Assembly (NCBI GenBank): GCA_031291335.1
Contig: JARLJF010000048.1
Span: forward strand, 1 to 50,996
DNA from: Pandoraea sp.
GTDB taxonomy: Bacteria; Pseudomonadota; Gammaproteobacteria; Burkholderiales; Burkholderiaceae
Length of the DNA stretch: 50,996 nucleotides
Reading direction: 5' to 3'
The notes below the pieces were generated by a model. The model did not search any database. It was not told the DNA's origin and saw only the letters and a program-made list of their open reading frames with translations. Each line of letters opens with the position of its first letter. The first letter of the stretch is position 1. This document shows, piece by piece, positions 25,942 to 36,547 of the stretch. Position numbers and translations under genes: made by a program.

Positions 25942-27261
25942 ATGAAACAACAGGCAACGATTTCACCGGACATCGGCGCAGGCATCGAGCGCACGACATT
26001 CGAAGACGCGACCTATCGGAAGGTCGCCATCCGGTTCATCCCCTTCCTGATGCTGTGCTACGTGGTCGCGTATCTCGACCGCGTCAACATCGGCATTGCG
26101 AAACTCAACATGCTTGCCGATCTGCAATTCAGTGAAGCGGCATACGGGTTGGGCGCGGGTCTTTTCTTCGTCGGCTACATGCTGTTCGAAGTCCCGAGCA
26201 ATCTCATCATGCATCGCGTCGGCGCACGCCTGTGGATCGCCCGCATCATGATCTCGTGGGGCCTGCTCTCCGGCGTCATGGCGTTCGTCAGTTCGCCGTG
26301 GCAGTTCTATGTGGTGCGCTTTCTGCTCGGCGTGGCGGAAGCCGGGTTCTACCCGGGCGTCATTCTCTTTCTGACGTACTGGTTTCCGAATCGTCGTCGC
26401 GCGAAGATGACGGCGATCTTTCAGGCGGGTATCCCGGTCGCCGGGTTGATTGGCGGCCCGCTCTCCGGCTGGATTCTCGAAAACTTCCATCAAGTCGGCG
26501 GCCATGCCGGGTGGCAGTGGGTGTTCGTGCTCGAAGCGCTGCCGACGATTCCGCTGGCGATCGGCGTTCTGCTGATCCTGACGGACCGCGTCAAAGATGC
26601 CAAATGGCTCACGCAAGCCCAGCGCGAATTGATCGCCCACGATATTGCGCAGGATGACCAGGGGCGCCCGCATTTGCCGATGTCGCATATCGTGCGCGAC
26701 GTGCGCATCGGGAAGATCATCCTGATGACGTTTCCGGCGATGATGGCGCTGTACACACTGGGCTTTTACCTGCCGACGCTCATCAAGGATGCCGGCGCGG
26801 TCGGTGGCCTTCAGGTCGGGTTGCTCAGCGCCATTCCCTACGTCGTCGCTGCCGTTGCAATGGTGGCCGTTGGTCGAAGCTCCGACCGCCGGCGCGAACG
26901 TCGCTGGCATCTGGCCGGCATCATGTTGCTCGGCGCGGCAGGTCTGGTCGCCAGTGTGTTCGCCGGCCAGAACCTGACGCTCGCGATTATTTCGCTGTCG
27001 GTGGCCGCCGCTGGCATCATCAGCTTCTCGCCCATCATGTGGACGTTGCCCACGGCTTTCCTCGGCGGCGCCACCGCGGCGGCGTCGATTGGCGCGATCA
27101 ACAGTCTGGCTAATCTGGGGGGATTCGTCAGTCCGTACCTGATCGGCTGGATTCGCGACACTTATCACAGCACCGCACCCGCGATTTTCATCATTGCCGG
27201 CTCGCTCGTCATCAGCGCCCTGATCGCGCTGAGCTTCGACCCGAAGACGGTGAACCGTTAA
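25942..27261 (+). CDS. MFS transporter, anion:cation symporter type
   Basis: This 439-residue inner-membrane protein has twelve predicted helices and the ACS-family motif YLDRVNIGIAKLNM near residue 45. GYMLFEVPSNLIM and a long central cytosolic loop follow. An AGGAG precedes the ATG. Members import carboxylates, sugar acids and some amino-acid derivatives. Placed after dsdA it could import D-serine or a D-amino-acid-containing compound, in place of the DsdX permease of enterobacteria (inference). Confidence 0.92.
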   Translation: MKQQATISPDIGAGIERTTFEDATYRKVAIRFIPFLMLCYVVAYLDRVNIGIAKLNMLADLQFSEAAYGLGAGLFFVGYMLFEVPSNLIMHRVGARLWIARIMISWGLLSGVMAFVSSPWQFYVVRFLLGVAEAGFYPGVILFLTYWFPNRRRAKMTAIFQAGIPVAGLIGGPLSGWILENFHQVGGHAGWQWVFVLEALPTIPLAIGVLLILTDRVKDAKWLTQAQRELIAHDIAQDDQGRPHLPMSHIVRDVRIGKIILMTFPAMMALYTLGFYLPTLIKDAGAVGGLQVGLLSAIPYVVAAVAMVAVGRSSDRRRERRWHLAGIMLLGAAGLVASVFAGQNLTLAIISLSVAAAGIISFSPIMWTLPTAFLGGATAAASIGAINSLANLGGFVSPYLIGWIRDTYHSTAPAIFIIAGSLVISALIALSFDPKTVNR

Positions 27262-27287
27262 GCCTAGTCTGACTGACTCAGGAGAAT

Positions 27288-28805
27288 ATGACCTTGACCA
27301 TGGAACGAGCCTCCGCCCGGTTTGCCGTCGCCGGCATCATCCACGAGACGAACACCTACGCGGCCGAATTCTCCGGCATGACGCCGTTGCGCGCGTTCGA
27401 GCAATACTGGGGAGACACGATCCCCGTCGCCTTCGATAAATCCAATCATCAGGTGGGCGGCTTCATCGAAGGCGCGCGCCGCGCCGGTGTCACGCTCGAC
27501 TACACGTTTGTGGGGCAGGCCACACCTTCCGGCACGATCGAAGCCAGCGCCTACGAATCGATGAAACGGGAGATCCTTAGGGGCATTCGCGCCAAGCTGC
27601 CCGTTGACGGCGTGTTGCTGGCACTGCACGGTGCGGGCGTTGCCGATGGTACGGAAGACATCGAAGGCGACCTCGCCATTGCCGTCAGAGAACTCGTCGG
27701 CCCGGACGTTCCCGTCGCGGCGGTCTACGACCTGCACGGCAACTTCACGCAGGAGATGCGCAGCGCCTGCGACATCACGCTTCCCTGCAAGCTCTACCCG
27801 CATACCGACTTCTTCGACCGTGGCGTGGAGGCCGTCGAGTTGCTGGTGCAGATGCTTGAGGGACGCCTGAAGCCAGTCATCGCCATGCGACGCTTGCCGA
27901 TGCTGCCCTACATCGTCACCACTCAGGACGGCTTTACTCCCGCACTTTTGAACGACCTTTGCGCCGCGCTCGCGAAGCGCGAAGGCGTTGTGGATTGCTC
28001 ATGGTTTCATGGCTTCCCGTACGCCGATATTGCAGCGCCCTGCCCCACGGTCGTGTGCACGACAGACGGCGACGTTGAGCTGGCGCAGGCGCTCGCGGAC
28101 GATGTCGCCGACTGGATCTGGAATCATCGGGAAGCGTTCCGCCCGTCCTTCCCGTCGCCGGCAGAAGGTGTCGCCGCAGCACTCGCTGCCGCCGCTGGCC
28201 CGATTGTGGTGAATGAATACGCCGATAACCCGGGCGGCGGCACGCCCGGCGACGGCACGCACCTCTTGCGCGCGTTGCTGGCGGCACGCCCTGCGCCGGG
28301 AACGGCATGCTTCGCCTCCATCAACGATGCGGCAGTGGTCGCGCAGGCACAGGTGGCTGGCGTCGGCGCGACGATTCGCGTGTCGTTGGGCGGCAAGCTG
28401 GGTCGTTATCAGGGCGAGCCGATCGAAGCCGACGCTTACGTCAAGTCGATTACCGACGGCAAGTTCGTGAATCGCCCGGGCGCCATGTTCGCGGGCGTGC
28501 GCTTCGATCTGGGGGCAATGTGCCGGCTCGTCATCGATGGCGTCGATGTCATCGTGGCTTCACGCGCAGAGCAGATCTACGACATCGAACCGTTCGCGCT
28601 TCACGGTCTTGACGTCAGCGAGCACCAGCTCATTGCTTTGAAGGGGGCCAACCACTTCCGTGCCTATTATCAGCATCTGGCGAAACAGATCATCTCGGTG
28701 GACAGCGTCGGGCTAAGCACCGCCGACATCACTTCATTCGTACGAGAACGTCTGCAAGGTCAGTATTGGCCGCTCTCGGATAAAGCACAGTTTCAACGAA
28801 GCTGA
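27288..28805 (+). CDS. M81 family metallopeptidase (MlrC-like)
   Basis: This 505-residue protein matches the microcystinase C (MlrC/DUF1485) family. It opens AGIIHETNTYA, with a metal-ligand His, then shows LHGAGVADGTEDIEGD, YDLHGNFT, and the signature DNPGGGTPGDGTHLL. MlrC hydrolyses linear peptides containing unusual amino acids. Ribosome site GGAG lies three bases before ATG 27288. As the last gene of the dsdA operon it may release D-serine or a related residue from a small peptide or amide (inference). Cytoplasmic: no signal peptide. Confidence 0.9.
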   Translation: MTLTMERASARFAVAGIIHETNTYAAEFSGMTPLRAFEQYWGDTIPVAFDKSNHQVGGFIEGARRAGVTLDYTFVGQATPSGTIEASAYESMKREILRGIRAKLPVDGVLLALHGAGVADGTEDIEGDLAIAVRELVGPDVPVAAVYDLHGNFTQEMRSACDITLPCKLYPHTDFFDRGVEAVELLVQMLEGRLKPVIAMRRLPMLPYIVTTQDGFTPALLNDLCAALAKREGVVDCSWFHGFPYADIAAPCPTVVCTTDGDVELAQALADDVADWIWNHREAFRPSFPSPAEGVAAALAAAAGPIVVNEYADNPGGGTPGDGTHLLRALLAARPAPGTACFASINDAAVVAQAQVAGVGATIRVSLGGKLGRYQGEPIEADAYVKSITDGKFVNRPGAMFAGVRFDLGAMCRLVIDGVDVIVASRAEQIYDIEPFALHGLDVSEHQLIALKGANHFRAYYQHLAKQIISVDSVGLSTADITSFVRERLQGQYWPLSDKAQFQRS

Positions 28806-28887
28806 CCGGCGCGAGGCACAGGACGTCGACCAAGCGCCCGTGTCTGCGGGTTTGTGACGACGACGCATTGAAAGTCGTCCGTCAATG

Positions 28888-28926
28888 AAAAAGGCCGGCT
28901 CGCGAATCGCGAAGCCGGCCTTGTCT
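28888..28926. terminator. Bidirectional terminator between the M81 gene and glmS
   Basis: AAGGCCGGCT (28891-28900) pairs with AGCCGGCCTT (28913-28922), with an inner CGCG/CGCG extension. On the minus strand a T-run follows, so it ends glmS; on the plus strand TTGTCTTTT follows. Confidence 0.85.
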
Positions 28927-28954
28927 TTTGGGGCGCCAGGAGCGCCCCCTCGAC

Positions 28955-30784
28955 TTACTCCACCGTCACCGATTTGGCGAGGTTGCGGGGCTTGTCGACA
29001 TCGGTGCCACGTGCGCAGGCGGTGTGATACGCCAGCAGTTGCAGCGGCACGACGTGCAGAATCGGCGAGAGCTGGCCATAGTATTCCGGCATGCGGATCA
29101 CGTGAATGCCATCGGCGTTCGCGATCTGCGTGTCGGCGTCGGCAAACACATACAACTGGCCGCCACGTGCACGCACTTCCTGCATATTCGACTTGAGCTT
29201 TTCGACTAGCGCGTCACGAGGTGCGACCGTCACGACCGGCATCTCTTCCGTCACCAGAGCAAGCGGGCCATGCTTCAATTCGCCCGCCGGGTATGCCTCG
29301 GCGTGGATGTACGAGATTTCCTTGAGCTTGAGCGCACCTTCCAGAGCGATCGGATAATGCAGGCCACGTCCGAGGAACAGCGCATTCTCGCGACGGGCGA
29401 ACACCTCGGCCCACGCGATGATCTGCGGCTCCAGTGCCAGCACGCTATGCAAGGCCGCCGGGAGATGACGCAACTGCGTCAGGTAATCGGCTTCGTGCTC
29501 CGCCGTCAAACGGCCCCGCAACTTCGCAAGGGTCAGCGTCAGCAGGAACAACGCCGTCAACTGCGTCGTGAATGCCTTGGTCGACGCCACGCCGATTTCC
29601 GTGCCGGCACGCGTGAGATAGTGCAGTGCCGTCTGACGCACCATGGCACTCGTCGCCACGTTGCAGATCGCGAGCGTATTCGTCATGCCCAGCGACTGCG
29701 CATGCTGCAGCGCCGCCATCGTGTCGGCCGTCTCGCCAGACTGCGAAATCGTCACGACCAGCGTTTTCGGATTCGGCACGCTGTCGCGATAGCGGTACTC
29801 GCTCGCCACTTCCACTTGCGTCGGGATCTGCGCCAGCGATTCCAGCCAGTACTTCGCTGTCAGGCCCGAGTAGTAACTCGTGCCGCACGCCAGAATCAGG
29901 ATCGAGTCGATGTTGCTCAACACGGCTTCTGCTTTCTCGCCGAAGAGCGTCGGCGCAATACCTGCCACGCCCTCCATCGTGTCGCCGATCGCACGCGGCT
30001 GCTCGAAGATTTCCTTCTGCATGTAGTGACGATACGGTCCCAGCTCCACCGCGCCCGTATACGCTTGCACGGTACGAACTTCGCGTTCGACGGCCACGTT
30101 GTTGCGATCCACGATCTTCACGCCCTCGAGCGTGAGTTCGACGACATCGCCTTCTTCCAGATAGATGAACTGATCGGTCGTGCCGGCGAGCGCCAGTGCG
30201 TCGGAGGCAAGGAAGTTTTCACCGTCACCCACGCCCACCACCAGCGGCGACCCTTCACGGGCGCCCACCACGCGGTGCGGTTCCTGCGTGCGGAACACGG
30301 CGATGGCGTACGCGCCATGCAGACGACGCGTCGCCAGACGCACCGCCTGATACAGATCGCCGGCCGCGCCGTTCGACAGAATGTGATGAATCAGGTGCGC
30401 AATGACTTCCGTGTCGGTTTGCGACACGAACTCGTAGCCCAGGCCGCGCAGTTCTTCACGCAGGCTCTCGTGGTTCTCGATAATGCCGTTGTGAACCAGC
30501 GCCAGTTCGTCACGCGAAAAGATCGGATGTGCATTATTCGTGACCGGCGCGCCATGCGTCGCCCAGCGGGTGTGCGCAATGCCCGTCTCGCCGCCCAGTT
30601 GCGTCTGCGCCACCTGCTCGTCGAGGTCCGCCACGCGCGACACGCTGCGAGCGCGCTGCAGCGCGCCATCCTTGAGTACCGCAACGCCACACGAGTCGTA
30701 GCCGCGGTACTCCAGACGGCGCAAGCCTTCCACCAACACCGGTACTACATTACGTCGCGCTACCGCGCCGACAATGCCGCACAT
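28955..30784 (-). CDS. glmS: Glutamine--fructose-6-phosphate aminotransferase
   Basis: This 609-residue enzyme makes glucosamine-6-phosphate, the first step to UDP-GlcNAc. The start is ATG 30784, so that the nucleophile Cys follows Met (MCGIVGAV); a GTG six bases earlier is rejected. The N-terminal glutaminase domain ([15 protein letters not shown]) is followed by two SIS domains ([18 protein letters not shown]) and the C-terminal KSVTVE. Length equals E. coli GlmS. It follows glmU on the same strand after 112 bases, supplying the same pathway. Confidence 0.98.
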   Translation of the reverse strand: MCGIVGAVARRNVVPVLVEGLRRLEYRGYDSCGVAVLKDGALQRARSVSRVADLDEQVAQTQLGGETGIAHTRWATHGAPVTNNAHPIFSRDELALVHNGIIENHESLREELRGLGYEFVSQTDTEVIAHLIHHILSNGAAGDLYQAVRLATRRLHGAYAIAVFRTQEPHRVVGAREGSPLVVGVGDGENFLASDALALAGTTDQFIYLEEGDVVELTLEGVKIVDRNNVAVEREVRTVQAYTGAVELGPYRHYMQKEIFEQPRAIGDTMEGVAGIAPTLFGEKAEAVLSNIDSILILACGTSYYSGLTAKYWLESLAQIPTQVEVASEYRYRDSVPNPKTLVVTISQSGETADTMAALQHAQSLGMTNTLAICNVATSAMVRQTALHYLTRAGTEIGVASTKAFTTQLTALFLLTLTLAKLRGRLTAEHEADYLTQLRHLPAALHSVLALEPQIIAWAEVFARRENALFLGRGLHYPIALEGALKLKEISYIHAEAYPAGELKHGPLALVTEEMPVVTVAPRDALVEKLKSNMQEVRARGGQLYVFADADTQIANADGIHVIRMPEYYGQLSPILHVVPLQLLAYHTACARGTDVDKPRNLAKSVTVE

Positions 30785-30896
30785 ATTCACGTTCCTTTTG
30801 CCAGAGACTCTGGCTCATTCGATCGGATTCGATTCGATTCGTTTTGGCTCGCCAGTGCACGCTCCTGCCTCGCACACCAGCCCATTGCCGCCAATT

Positions 30897-32258
30897 TTAC
30901 TGCTTCTGCTTGCGCGGACGCACGTAACCCAGCTTGGCTTCCTGCGTCTTGCCGTTGAGCACCAGGGCGTCTTCCGGCGTGTCCTTCCATACCGTGGTGC
31001 CGGCCGCAATCGTCGTGCCGCGACGTACCGTCACTGGCGCCACGAGTTGCGTGTCCGATCCGATGAAGACGTCGTCCTCAATCACGGTGCGATGCTTGTT
31101 CGCGCCATCGTAATTGCAAGTGATGGTGCCCGCGCCGATGTTCACCCGTGCGCCGACGGTCGAGTCACCCACGTACGCCAGATGGTTGGCCTTCGAGCCC
31201 TTCGCGAGCGACGCGTTTTTCACTTCCACGAAATTGCCGATGTGCACTTCGTCGGCCAGATCGGCCCCCGGACGCAGGCGGGCATACGGCCCGACGTGCG
31301 CGTTAGCGCCGACCACGGCACCGTCCACATGACTGAACGCCTCGATGCGCGTGCCCGCGCCGATGGTGCTGTTACGAATCACGCAGTTCGCACCGATGCT
31401 CGCACCGTCGCCAATCGTCACCTTGCCTTCGAAGACGCAGTTCACATCGATGGAGACATCGGCGCCGCACTCGATCTCGCCGCGCAAGTCGAAGCGCGCC
31501 GGATCGATAAGCGTGACGCCTGCGGTAAGCAACGCGCGTGCCGCGTTGCGCTGATAGTCGCGCTCCAGCTCCGCGAGTTGCCCCTTGTCGTTCACGCCGT
31601 TGGGTTCCCACCCGAATGCCGGCTGCGTGGTCACGACCGGCACGCCATCGGCGACGGCACAGGCGATCACGTCGGTGAGGTAATACTCGCCCTGCGCGTT
31701 CTGATTCTTCAAGCCGCTCAGCCAGCCCTTGAGGGCACGCGTCGGCGCCACCACGATGCCGGTATTGATCTCGCGAATGGCCAGCTCGGACTCATTCGCG
31801 TCTTTCTGTTCGACGATGCGCAGCACATTACCCGCTGCGTCACGCACGATCCGGCCATAACCCGTCGGGTTCTCCAGATCGACCGTGAGCACACCCAGCT
31901 TGTCGCTGCCTGCCGCATCGAGCAGCGCCTGCAACGTCTCGGGGCGGGTGAGCGGCACGTCGCCGTAAAGCACCAGCGTAGGCACCGACTCGTCGAGCAG
32001 CGGCGCGGCTTGCTGCACCGCGTGTCCCGTGCCCAACTGCTGCGCCTGTTCTGCGAAGCGCACGCCGTCGCCGGCCACCGCCTCGCGCACGGCGTCGCCA
32101 CCGTGCCCGATCACCACGATGAGCTGACCCGGCGTGAGCTTGCGTGCGGTCGCAATCACATGCGACAGAAGCGGCCGGCCCGCCAGCGGCTGAAGCACCT
32201 TGGGAAGCTTCGAGCGCATGCGCTTACCCATGCCGGCAGCGAGAATCACAATATTCAT
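30897..32258 (-). CDS. glmU: Bifunctional UDP-GlcNAc pyrophosphorylase / GlcN-1-P acetyltransferase
   Basis: This 453-residue cytoplasmic enzyme carries out the last two steps to UDP-GlcNAc for peptidoglycan and LPS. The N-terminal nucleotidyltransferase opens with [17 protein letters not shown] and QQLGTGHA. The C-terminal half is a left-handed beta-helix of hexapeptide repeats, with [13 protein letters not shown] and [17 protein letters not shown] near the acetyltransferase site. Full length. It pairs with glmS downstream. Confidence 0.98.
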   Translation of the reverse strand: MNIVILAAGMGKRMRSKLPKVLQPLAGRPLLSHVIATARKLTPGQLIVVIGHGGDAVREAVAGDGVRFAEQAQQLGTGHAVQQAAPLLDESVPTLVLYGDVPLTRPETLQALLDAAGSDKLGVLTVDLENPTGYGRIVRDAAGNVLRIVEQKDANESELAIREINTGIVVAPTRALKGWLSGLKNQNAQGEYYLTDVIACAVADGVPVVTTQPAFGWEPNGVNDKGQLAELERDYQRNAARALLTAGVTLIDPARFDLRGEIECGADVSIDVNCVFEGKVTIGDGASIGANCVIRNSTIGAGTRIEAFSHVDGAVVGANAHVGPYARLRPGADLADEVHIGNFVEVKNASLAKGSKANHLAYVGDSTVGARVNIGAGTITCNYDGANKHRTVIEDDVFIGSDTQLVAPVTVRRGTTIAAGTTVWKDTPEDALVLNGKTQEAKLGYVRPRKQKQ

Positions 32259-32364
32259 GGCGTAGTGACGAGTCGAAAGTAGGAATGTCGGTATCGTGCG
32301 GCCCGCCGGTCACGTGGGCGGCGCCGCGTCATGGATCATGGCTGGCGTGTGGCGCCGATCACGA

Positions 32365-33321
32365 TCAGTCGTCGAATTGCGTGATGCGGATGATCCCCGC
32401 GTCGTTCTCGTCGCCGCAAGGCGCCTCGTCGAACGCGATATCACCGAGCGGATCGGGCTGACCCGTCGCACGCAGATTCTTGAAGTCGTGAAGGTCGGTA
32501 TCCATCAGGTGCGACGGAACCACATTCGACAGCGCACTGAAAATCGACTTGATGCGCCCCGGATGCTGCTTCTCCCACAAGCGGATCAACGCCTTCATCT
32601 CGCCACGCTTGAGGTTCGGCTGGCTGCCGCACAGCGTGCACGGAATGATCGGGAATTGCTTGTATTCGGCGTAGCGCTCGAGATCCGATTCGCGCACATA
32701 CGCGAGCGGACGGATCACCACATTCTTGCCGTCGTCCGATTGCAGTTTCGGCGGCATGCCCTTGAGCTTGCCACCGTAGAACAGGTTCAGGAAAACGGTC
32801 TCGATGATGTCGTCGCGATGGTGGCCCAGCGCGACCTTGGTCGCACCCAGTTCGCCCGCCACACGATAGAGAATGCCGCGACGCAGACGCGAGCACAGCG
32901 AGCAAGTTGTCTTGCCCTCGGGCACCACGCGCTTGACGATGGAATACGTATCCTGATTCTCGATGTGGAAATCCACGCCGATGGAACGGAAGTAATCCGG
33001 CAGCACATGCTCCGGGAAGCCCGGCTGCTTCTGGTCGAGATTGACGGCGACGATCGAGAAGTCGATCGGCGCGCGCTCGCGCAGCTTGAGCAGAATGTCG
33101 AGCATGGCATAGCTGTCCTTACCGCCGGACATGCAGACCATCACACGGTCGCCCTGCTCGATCATGTTGTAGTCGCCGATGGCCTGCCCCGTCAGACGGA
33201 ACAGCCGCTTCTCGAGTTTATTGTTCTCGAACGCGAGCTTCTGCGCTTTCTTCACGCTATCGACGGCAACGTTTCCGGTCGCGGCAAGCGGCGCGCCGGT
33301 CTCGGGCATGACGGCACTCAT
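32365..33321 (-). CDS. ttcA: tRNA 2-thiocytidine(32) synthetase
   Basis: This 318-residue enzyme thiolates cytidine 32 of some tRNAs. It has the PP-loop SGGKDS (65-70) and the Cys residues that hold an Fe-S cluster: CSLC (140/143) and CTLC (228/231). [10 protein letters not shown] also fits the family. The start is ATG 33321, eight bases after AAGGA; an ATG nine bases earlier overlaps folB without usable spacing. It follows folB almost without a gap, so the two are probably co-transcribed. Confidence 0.97.
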   Translation of the reverse strand: MSAVMPETGAPLAATGNVAVDSVKKAQKLAFENNKLEKRLFRLTGQAIGDYNMIEQGDRVMVCMSGGKDSYAMLDILLKLRERAPIDFSIVAVNLDQKQPGFPEHVLPDYFRSIGVDFHIENQDTYSIVKRVVPEGKTTCSLCSRLRRGILYRVAGELGATKVALGHHRDDIIETVFLNLFYGGKLKGMPPKLQSDDGKNVVIRPLAYVRESDLERYAEYKQFPIIPCTLCGSQPNLKRGEMKALIRLWEKQHPGRIKSIFSALSNVVPSHLMDTDLHDFKNLRATGQPDPLGDIAFDEAPCGDENDAGIIRITQFDD

Positions 33322-33322
33322 G

Positions 33323-33718
33323 TCAGGCATCCTTCATCTTGAATACTTCGATGCCGACCGAGTGGCAATCGGGGTAGACGTCCGGCTTCTCGGTCGACAC
33401 GCCCACGGCGCGCACACGCGGATGCGCGAGCAGCGCATTCGCGACGTCGTCGCACAGGGTTTCCTGCAGGTGGATGTGACCCAGTCCCACACGTTTGGCG
33501 ATGGTCTCGCGCATGAAGTCGTAGTCGACGACTTCGTCGAGCTTGTCGGCCACGGGGGTGCTCTCGGCGAGCGGCACGAACAGTTGCACGTTGATCAGCA
33601 CGCGCTGTTCGCCCCGCTTTTCGTGATCGTGCACGCCGATGTTGATGAACACTTCATAGTCGCGCAGGAACATGCGACGGCAGTCCATCAGGCGAGGGTG
33701 GGAAAGAGCGCTATGCAT
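33323..33718 (-). CDS. folB: Dihydroneopterin aldolase
   Basis: This 131-residue FolB family protein cleaves dihydroneopterin in folate synthesis. Motifs: [46 protein letters not shown] and the late [12 protein letters not shown] 33718 is preferred over a TTG at 33739. It ends one base before the ttcA start and begins 21 bases after the SDR stop, forming a compact unit. Cytoplasmic. Confidence 0.93.
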   Translation of the reverse strand: MHSALSHPRLMDCRRMFLRDYEVFINIGVHDHEKRGEQRVLINVQLFVPLAESTPVADKLDEVVDYDFMRETIAKRVGLGHIHLQETLCDDVANALLAHPRVRAVGVSTEKPDVYPDCHSVGIEVFKMKDA

Positions 33719-33739
33719 TTTGAAAACTCGTAATGACAA

Positions 33740-34582
33740 TCAACGAGACCGGTCGGCACCGGCCGGCTCGGTCAGAAACTTCACGTCGCGCGACGAACTC
33801 GCGAGATGTTGCCCGCCGTCGACATACAACACGGTGCCAGTCACGGCAGGGGCTTCGGCCAGATACGCCACGGCCTGAGCGATATCCTCCGGTGTCGACG
33901 ATGCGCCCAACGGGGTCGACGCATGGGCCGCCGCAAAACCCGCAGGTGTCTGATCGACCGACAGCAGGGTGACGCCCGGCGCCACGCCGACCACGCGCAA
34001 ACGCGGGGCAAAGGCCTGCGCCAACAAGGTCGTCGCCACCTCCAGCGCTGCCTTCGACAACGTGTACGACAGATAATCCGGGTTCGGATTCGCCAGCTTC
34101 TGGTCTAGCAGATTGACGACGACACCGCGTCCCGTCTCGCCCAAGGCAGCATGCATTTCGCGGGCAAGCACGAGCGGTGCGCCCGCATTCACGCGCATGT
34201 GGCGCTCCAGCGCCTTGTAGCCGAAATCGTCGGCGCTATCGTACTCGAAGCGCGAGGCATTGTTGACGAGGCAGGCGGGCACGCCCAGCGCGTCGGTACA
34301 GCGAGCGATGAGCCCGGCCGTGGCGGTTTCATCGGCCAGCGACGCCTGCAATGCCACCGCCCGGCGTCCCAACGCCTCAATGGCGGCGACAGTCTCGAGC
34401 GCCTCGTCGTGCGAACGCTCGTAATGGACGGCGACGTCCCATCCCATGCTGGCGAGCCGCAATGCGATCGCGCGCCCGATCCGACGCGCGCCCCCCGTCA
34501 CGAGCGCCACGCGCGGCACGGCAGGCGCGCGCGAGAGGTCACTTGTGGCAGGTGTGGGGCGTGGCGTCGATGCAACGGTCAT
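33740..34582 (-). CDS. SDR oxidoreductase, pteridine-reductase (FolM) like
   Basis: This 280-residue short-chain dehydrogenase has the cofactor motif TGGARRIGRAIA. The Arg-rich TGGxRRIG form is seen in FolM and pteridine reductases. NNASRFEYD and the catalytic YTLSK follow. The position directly upstream of folB supports a role in reducing a dihydropterin or dihydrofolate. The start is ATG 34582; a 48-residue upstream extension has no SDR features. The substrate is inferred, not shown. Confidence 0.87.
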   Translation of the reverse strand: MTVASTPRPTPATSDLSRAPAVPRVALVTGGARRIGRAIALRLASMGWDVAVHYERSHDEALETVAAIEALGRRAVALQASLADETATAGLIARCTDALGVPACLVNNASRFEYDSADDFGYKALERHMRVNAGAPLVLAREMHAALGETGRGVVVNLLDQKLANPNPDYLSYTLSKAALEVATTLLAQAFAPRLRVVGVAPGVTLLSVDQTPAGFAAAHASTPLGASSTPEDIAQAVAYLAEAPAVTGTVLYVDGGQHLASSSRDVKFLTEPAGADRSR

Positions 34583-34828
34583 GCGGCGAATTCCGGTCAG
34601 AGGGCAGGCAGGTAGACGAACTTCGGGCGGCGAGGGACGTTGCCGGACACTGGGCACCGTGGATCGCAACTGCCTCGCAGATCGCCGTGACAACGGGCAC
34701 ATATCGCAGGAACTGGCGAAAACCACGCAAAAACGGCTGAAAACTGACGAAAAACAGCAAAAATTCCGTCGAAATCAACTTCAGACGCGCCTATCACATC
34801 GCAAGCAGCCAGTCTGCACCGTCTCCGT

Positions 34829-34834
34829 TACAAT
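34829..34834 (+). promoter_or_regulatory. Putative -10 element of the MidA-like gene
   Basis: TACAAT lies only six bases before ATG 34841. Transcription would begin at or next to the start codon, and no Shine-Dalgarno sequence is present. No good -35 was found. Confidence 0.4.
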
Positions 34835-34840
34835 GCCCGC

Positions 34841-36055
34841 ATGAATCAGGCCGCACCGAAACCTCACAGTTTACCCGTTCCGGAGCCGGACGCGCTCGAA
34901 CACACGCGCCGTCTCTCGGCATATCTCGCCGATGCCATCGACACGGCCGACGGCTGGCTGCCGTTCGATCGCTTCATGGAACTGGCGTTATATGCGCCCG
35001 GCCTCGGCTACTACGCCGCCGGCGCCGCCAAATTCGGACGTCTCGCGGTCGACGGCAGCGACTTCGTCACCGCACCGGAACTCACGCCGTTCTTCGCCCG
35101 CACGCTAGCCCGTCTGCTCGGCGAGATCGTCGAGCAGACGGGGGAGCCACACGTACTGGAATTCGGCGCCGGGTCCGGTCGCCTGGCAGCCGACCTGCTG
35201 CTCGCTCTCGACGCCGAAGGTACGCCGTGCGAGTCGTACTCGATCATGGAACTCTCCGGCGAGTTGCGTGCGCGTCAGCGCGAGACCATCGCCCGTCTCG
35301 CGCCGCATCTGCTTGACCGTGTCACCTGGCTCGACCAATTGCCCGACGCTTTTCACGGCGTGATGCTTGGCAACGAAGTGCTCGACGCCATGCCGGTCCG
35401 CCTGTGGGCACGCCGTCCGGATGAGAAAGGACAGCCCGTGTGGTTCGAGCGTGGCGTGGTGCGTGCACAAAACGGCTTTGCGTGGGAAGAGCGTCTATAT
35501 ACCGGCCCGCTGCCGGAAGCCCTCGAAGCGCTGGCCGATCTGCCGCCGACCCAGGAATATCTGACGGAGACCCACGAAGCCGCATCGGCCTTCGTGCGCA
35601 GCGTGGCGCCCTTGCTCGCACGCGGCGTGTTGCTGCTCATCGACTACGGTTTCCCGGCGCGTGAGTACTATCATCCGCAGCGCGCCCAGGGCACGTTGAT
35701 GTGCCACTACCGGCATCACGCGCACGACGACCCGTTCTATTACCCGGGCTTGCAGGACATCACCGCGCACGTGGAGTTTTCCGGGATTGCCGACGCGGGC
35801 GTTGAAGCCGGGCTCGATCTGTTAGGCTTCACGTCGCAGGCGCGATTCCTGATGAATGCGGGCATCATCGAGCTAATGAGTGCGCTCGATCCGACCGATC
35901 CGAAGACGTTCCTGCCGGCGGCAGCTGCCGCGCAGAAGCTGCTCTCCGAGGCCGAGATGGGCGAACTCTTCAAGGTCATCGCTTTCGGACGCGGCATGGA
36001 CGAGTGGGCTGGCCTGCGCGGCTTCGCCACCGGCGACCGCAGCCACGCCCTCTGA
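34841..36055 (+). CDS. MidA-like SAM-dependent methyltransferase
   Basis: This 404-residue class I methyltransferase belongs to the DUF185/NDUFAF7 (MidA) family. Motifs are ALYAPGLGYYAAGAAKFG near residue 47, the SAM loop LEFGAGSGRLAADLL, GNEVLDAMPVRLW, and LLIDYGFPAREYYHP. In mitochondria the homologue methylates an arginine of a complex I subunit; the bacterial target is unknown. It diverges from the folate genes. The SAM-binding glycine loop is intact, so it is probably active. Confidence 0.93.
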   Translation: MNQAAPKPHSLPVPEPDALEHTRRLSAYLADAIDTADGWLPFDRFMELALYAPGLGYYAAGAAKFGRLAVDGSDFVTAPELTPFFARTLARLLGEIVEQTGEPHVLEFGAGSGRLAADLLLALDAEGTPCESYSIMELSGELRARQRETIARLAPHLLDRVTWLDQLPDAFHGVMLGNEVLDAMPVRLWARRPDEKGQPVWFERGVVRAQNGFAWEERLYTGPLPEALEALADLPPTQEYLTETHEAASAFVRSVAPLLARGVLLLIDYGFPAREYYHPQRAQGTLMCHYRHHAHDDPFYYPGLQDITAHVEFSGIADAGVEAGLDLLGFTSQARFLMNAGIIELMSALDPTDPKTFLPAAAAAQKLLSEAEMGELFKVIAFGRGMDEWAGLRGFATGDRSHAL

Positions 36056-36085
36056 CGCAAACAAGCACTCCCACCACCCGAGGTC

Positions 36086-36286
36086 ATGCCGATGTTTCGC
36101 TGGATGTTCACGATCTTCATTGCGATCTGCATCTTGTCGGCTGCCTCGCCGTGGCTCACCAAACTCGGCATCGGCCGACTGCCCGGCGACCTACGCGTGC
36201 GCTGGCGTGGCCGCGAAATGGTCTTTCCTTTCGCCTCGACCGTCGTGCTCTCCCTCGTCTTCAATCTGCTGATCCGTTTGCTGTAG
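36086..36286 (+). CDS. Small DUF2905 membrane protein
   Basis: This 66-residue protein has a hydrophobic N-terminal helix, then LTKLGIGRLPGDLRVRWRGREMVFPFAST and a second helix. This is the layout of the DUF2905 family of conserved inner-membrane proteins with unknown role. It lies 30 bases after the methyltransferase and is probably co-transcribed. A start two codons downstream (MFRWMF) is possible. Confidence 0.9.
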   Translation: MPMFRWMFTIFIAICILSAASPWLTKLGIGRLPGDLRVRWRGREMVFPFASTVVLSLVFNLLIRLL

Positions 36287-36470
36287 CGCTGTAACCATTG
36301 GCGCGCGGCGCAACACCTGTTGCAACGCCCGTCCGCTCCCATCCGCGTCACGCCTTTCCCGTCTTCCCGTCCGTACCGCCGCCTCCGGCAAGGCCGACGT
36401 GCGTCTACGCGGGCCGAACGCCCTCGCCTCGCATCAAATCCCTGCTGCCGCTAGGGTTAACAACCATTTG

Positions 36471-36508
36471 ATCGTTTGTTGCAAAAAAATTACCATGAAA
36501 CAAATGAT
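36471..36508. promoter_or_regulatory. Imperfect dyad upstream of the binding-protein gene
   Basis: ATCGTTTGTT (36471-36480) and AACAAATGAT (36499-36508) form a 10-base inverted repeat with one mismatch in an AT-rich patch, 40 bases before the start codon. This is a possible operator or promoter region. Confidence 0.35.
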
Positions 36509-36547
36509 TCAATCTGGATCAGAGTGAGACCATTTCAGGAGCAGGAC

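Noticed and set aside
30785..30896. Possible glmS ribozyme or riboswitch before glmS
   Set aside because: The gap is short, with no recognisable ribozyme core, and glmS ribozymes are a Gram-positive feature.
29270..30958. 562-codon open frame antisense to glmS
   Set aside because: Its composition is dominated by Arg/His/Gln, as expected for antisense of high-GC coding DNA. glmS is unambiguous.
30774..32282. 502-codon open frame antisense to glmU
   Set aside because: It is a shadow of the hexapeptide-repeat gene, with no start site or domain.
34583..34726. N-terminal extension of the SDR to 34726
   Set aside because: The 48 added residues have no SDR features, and ATG 34582 gives the normal family length.
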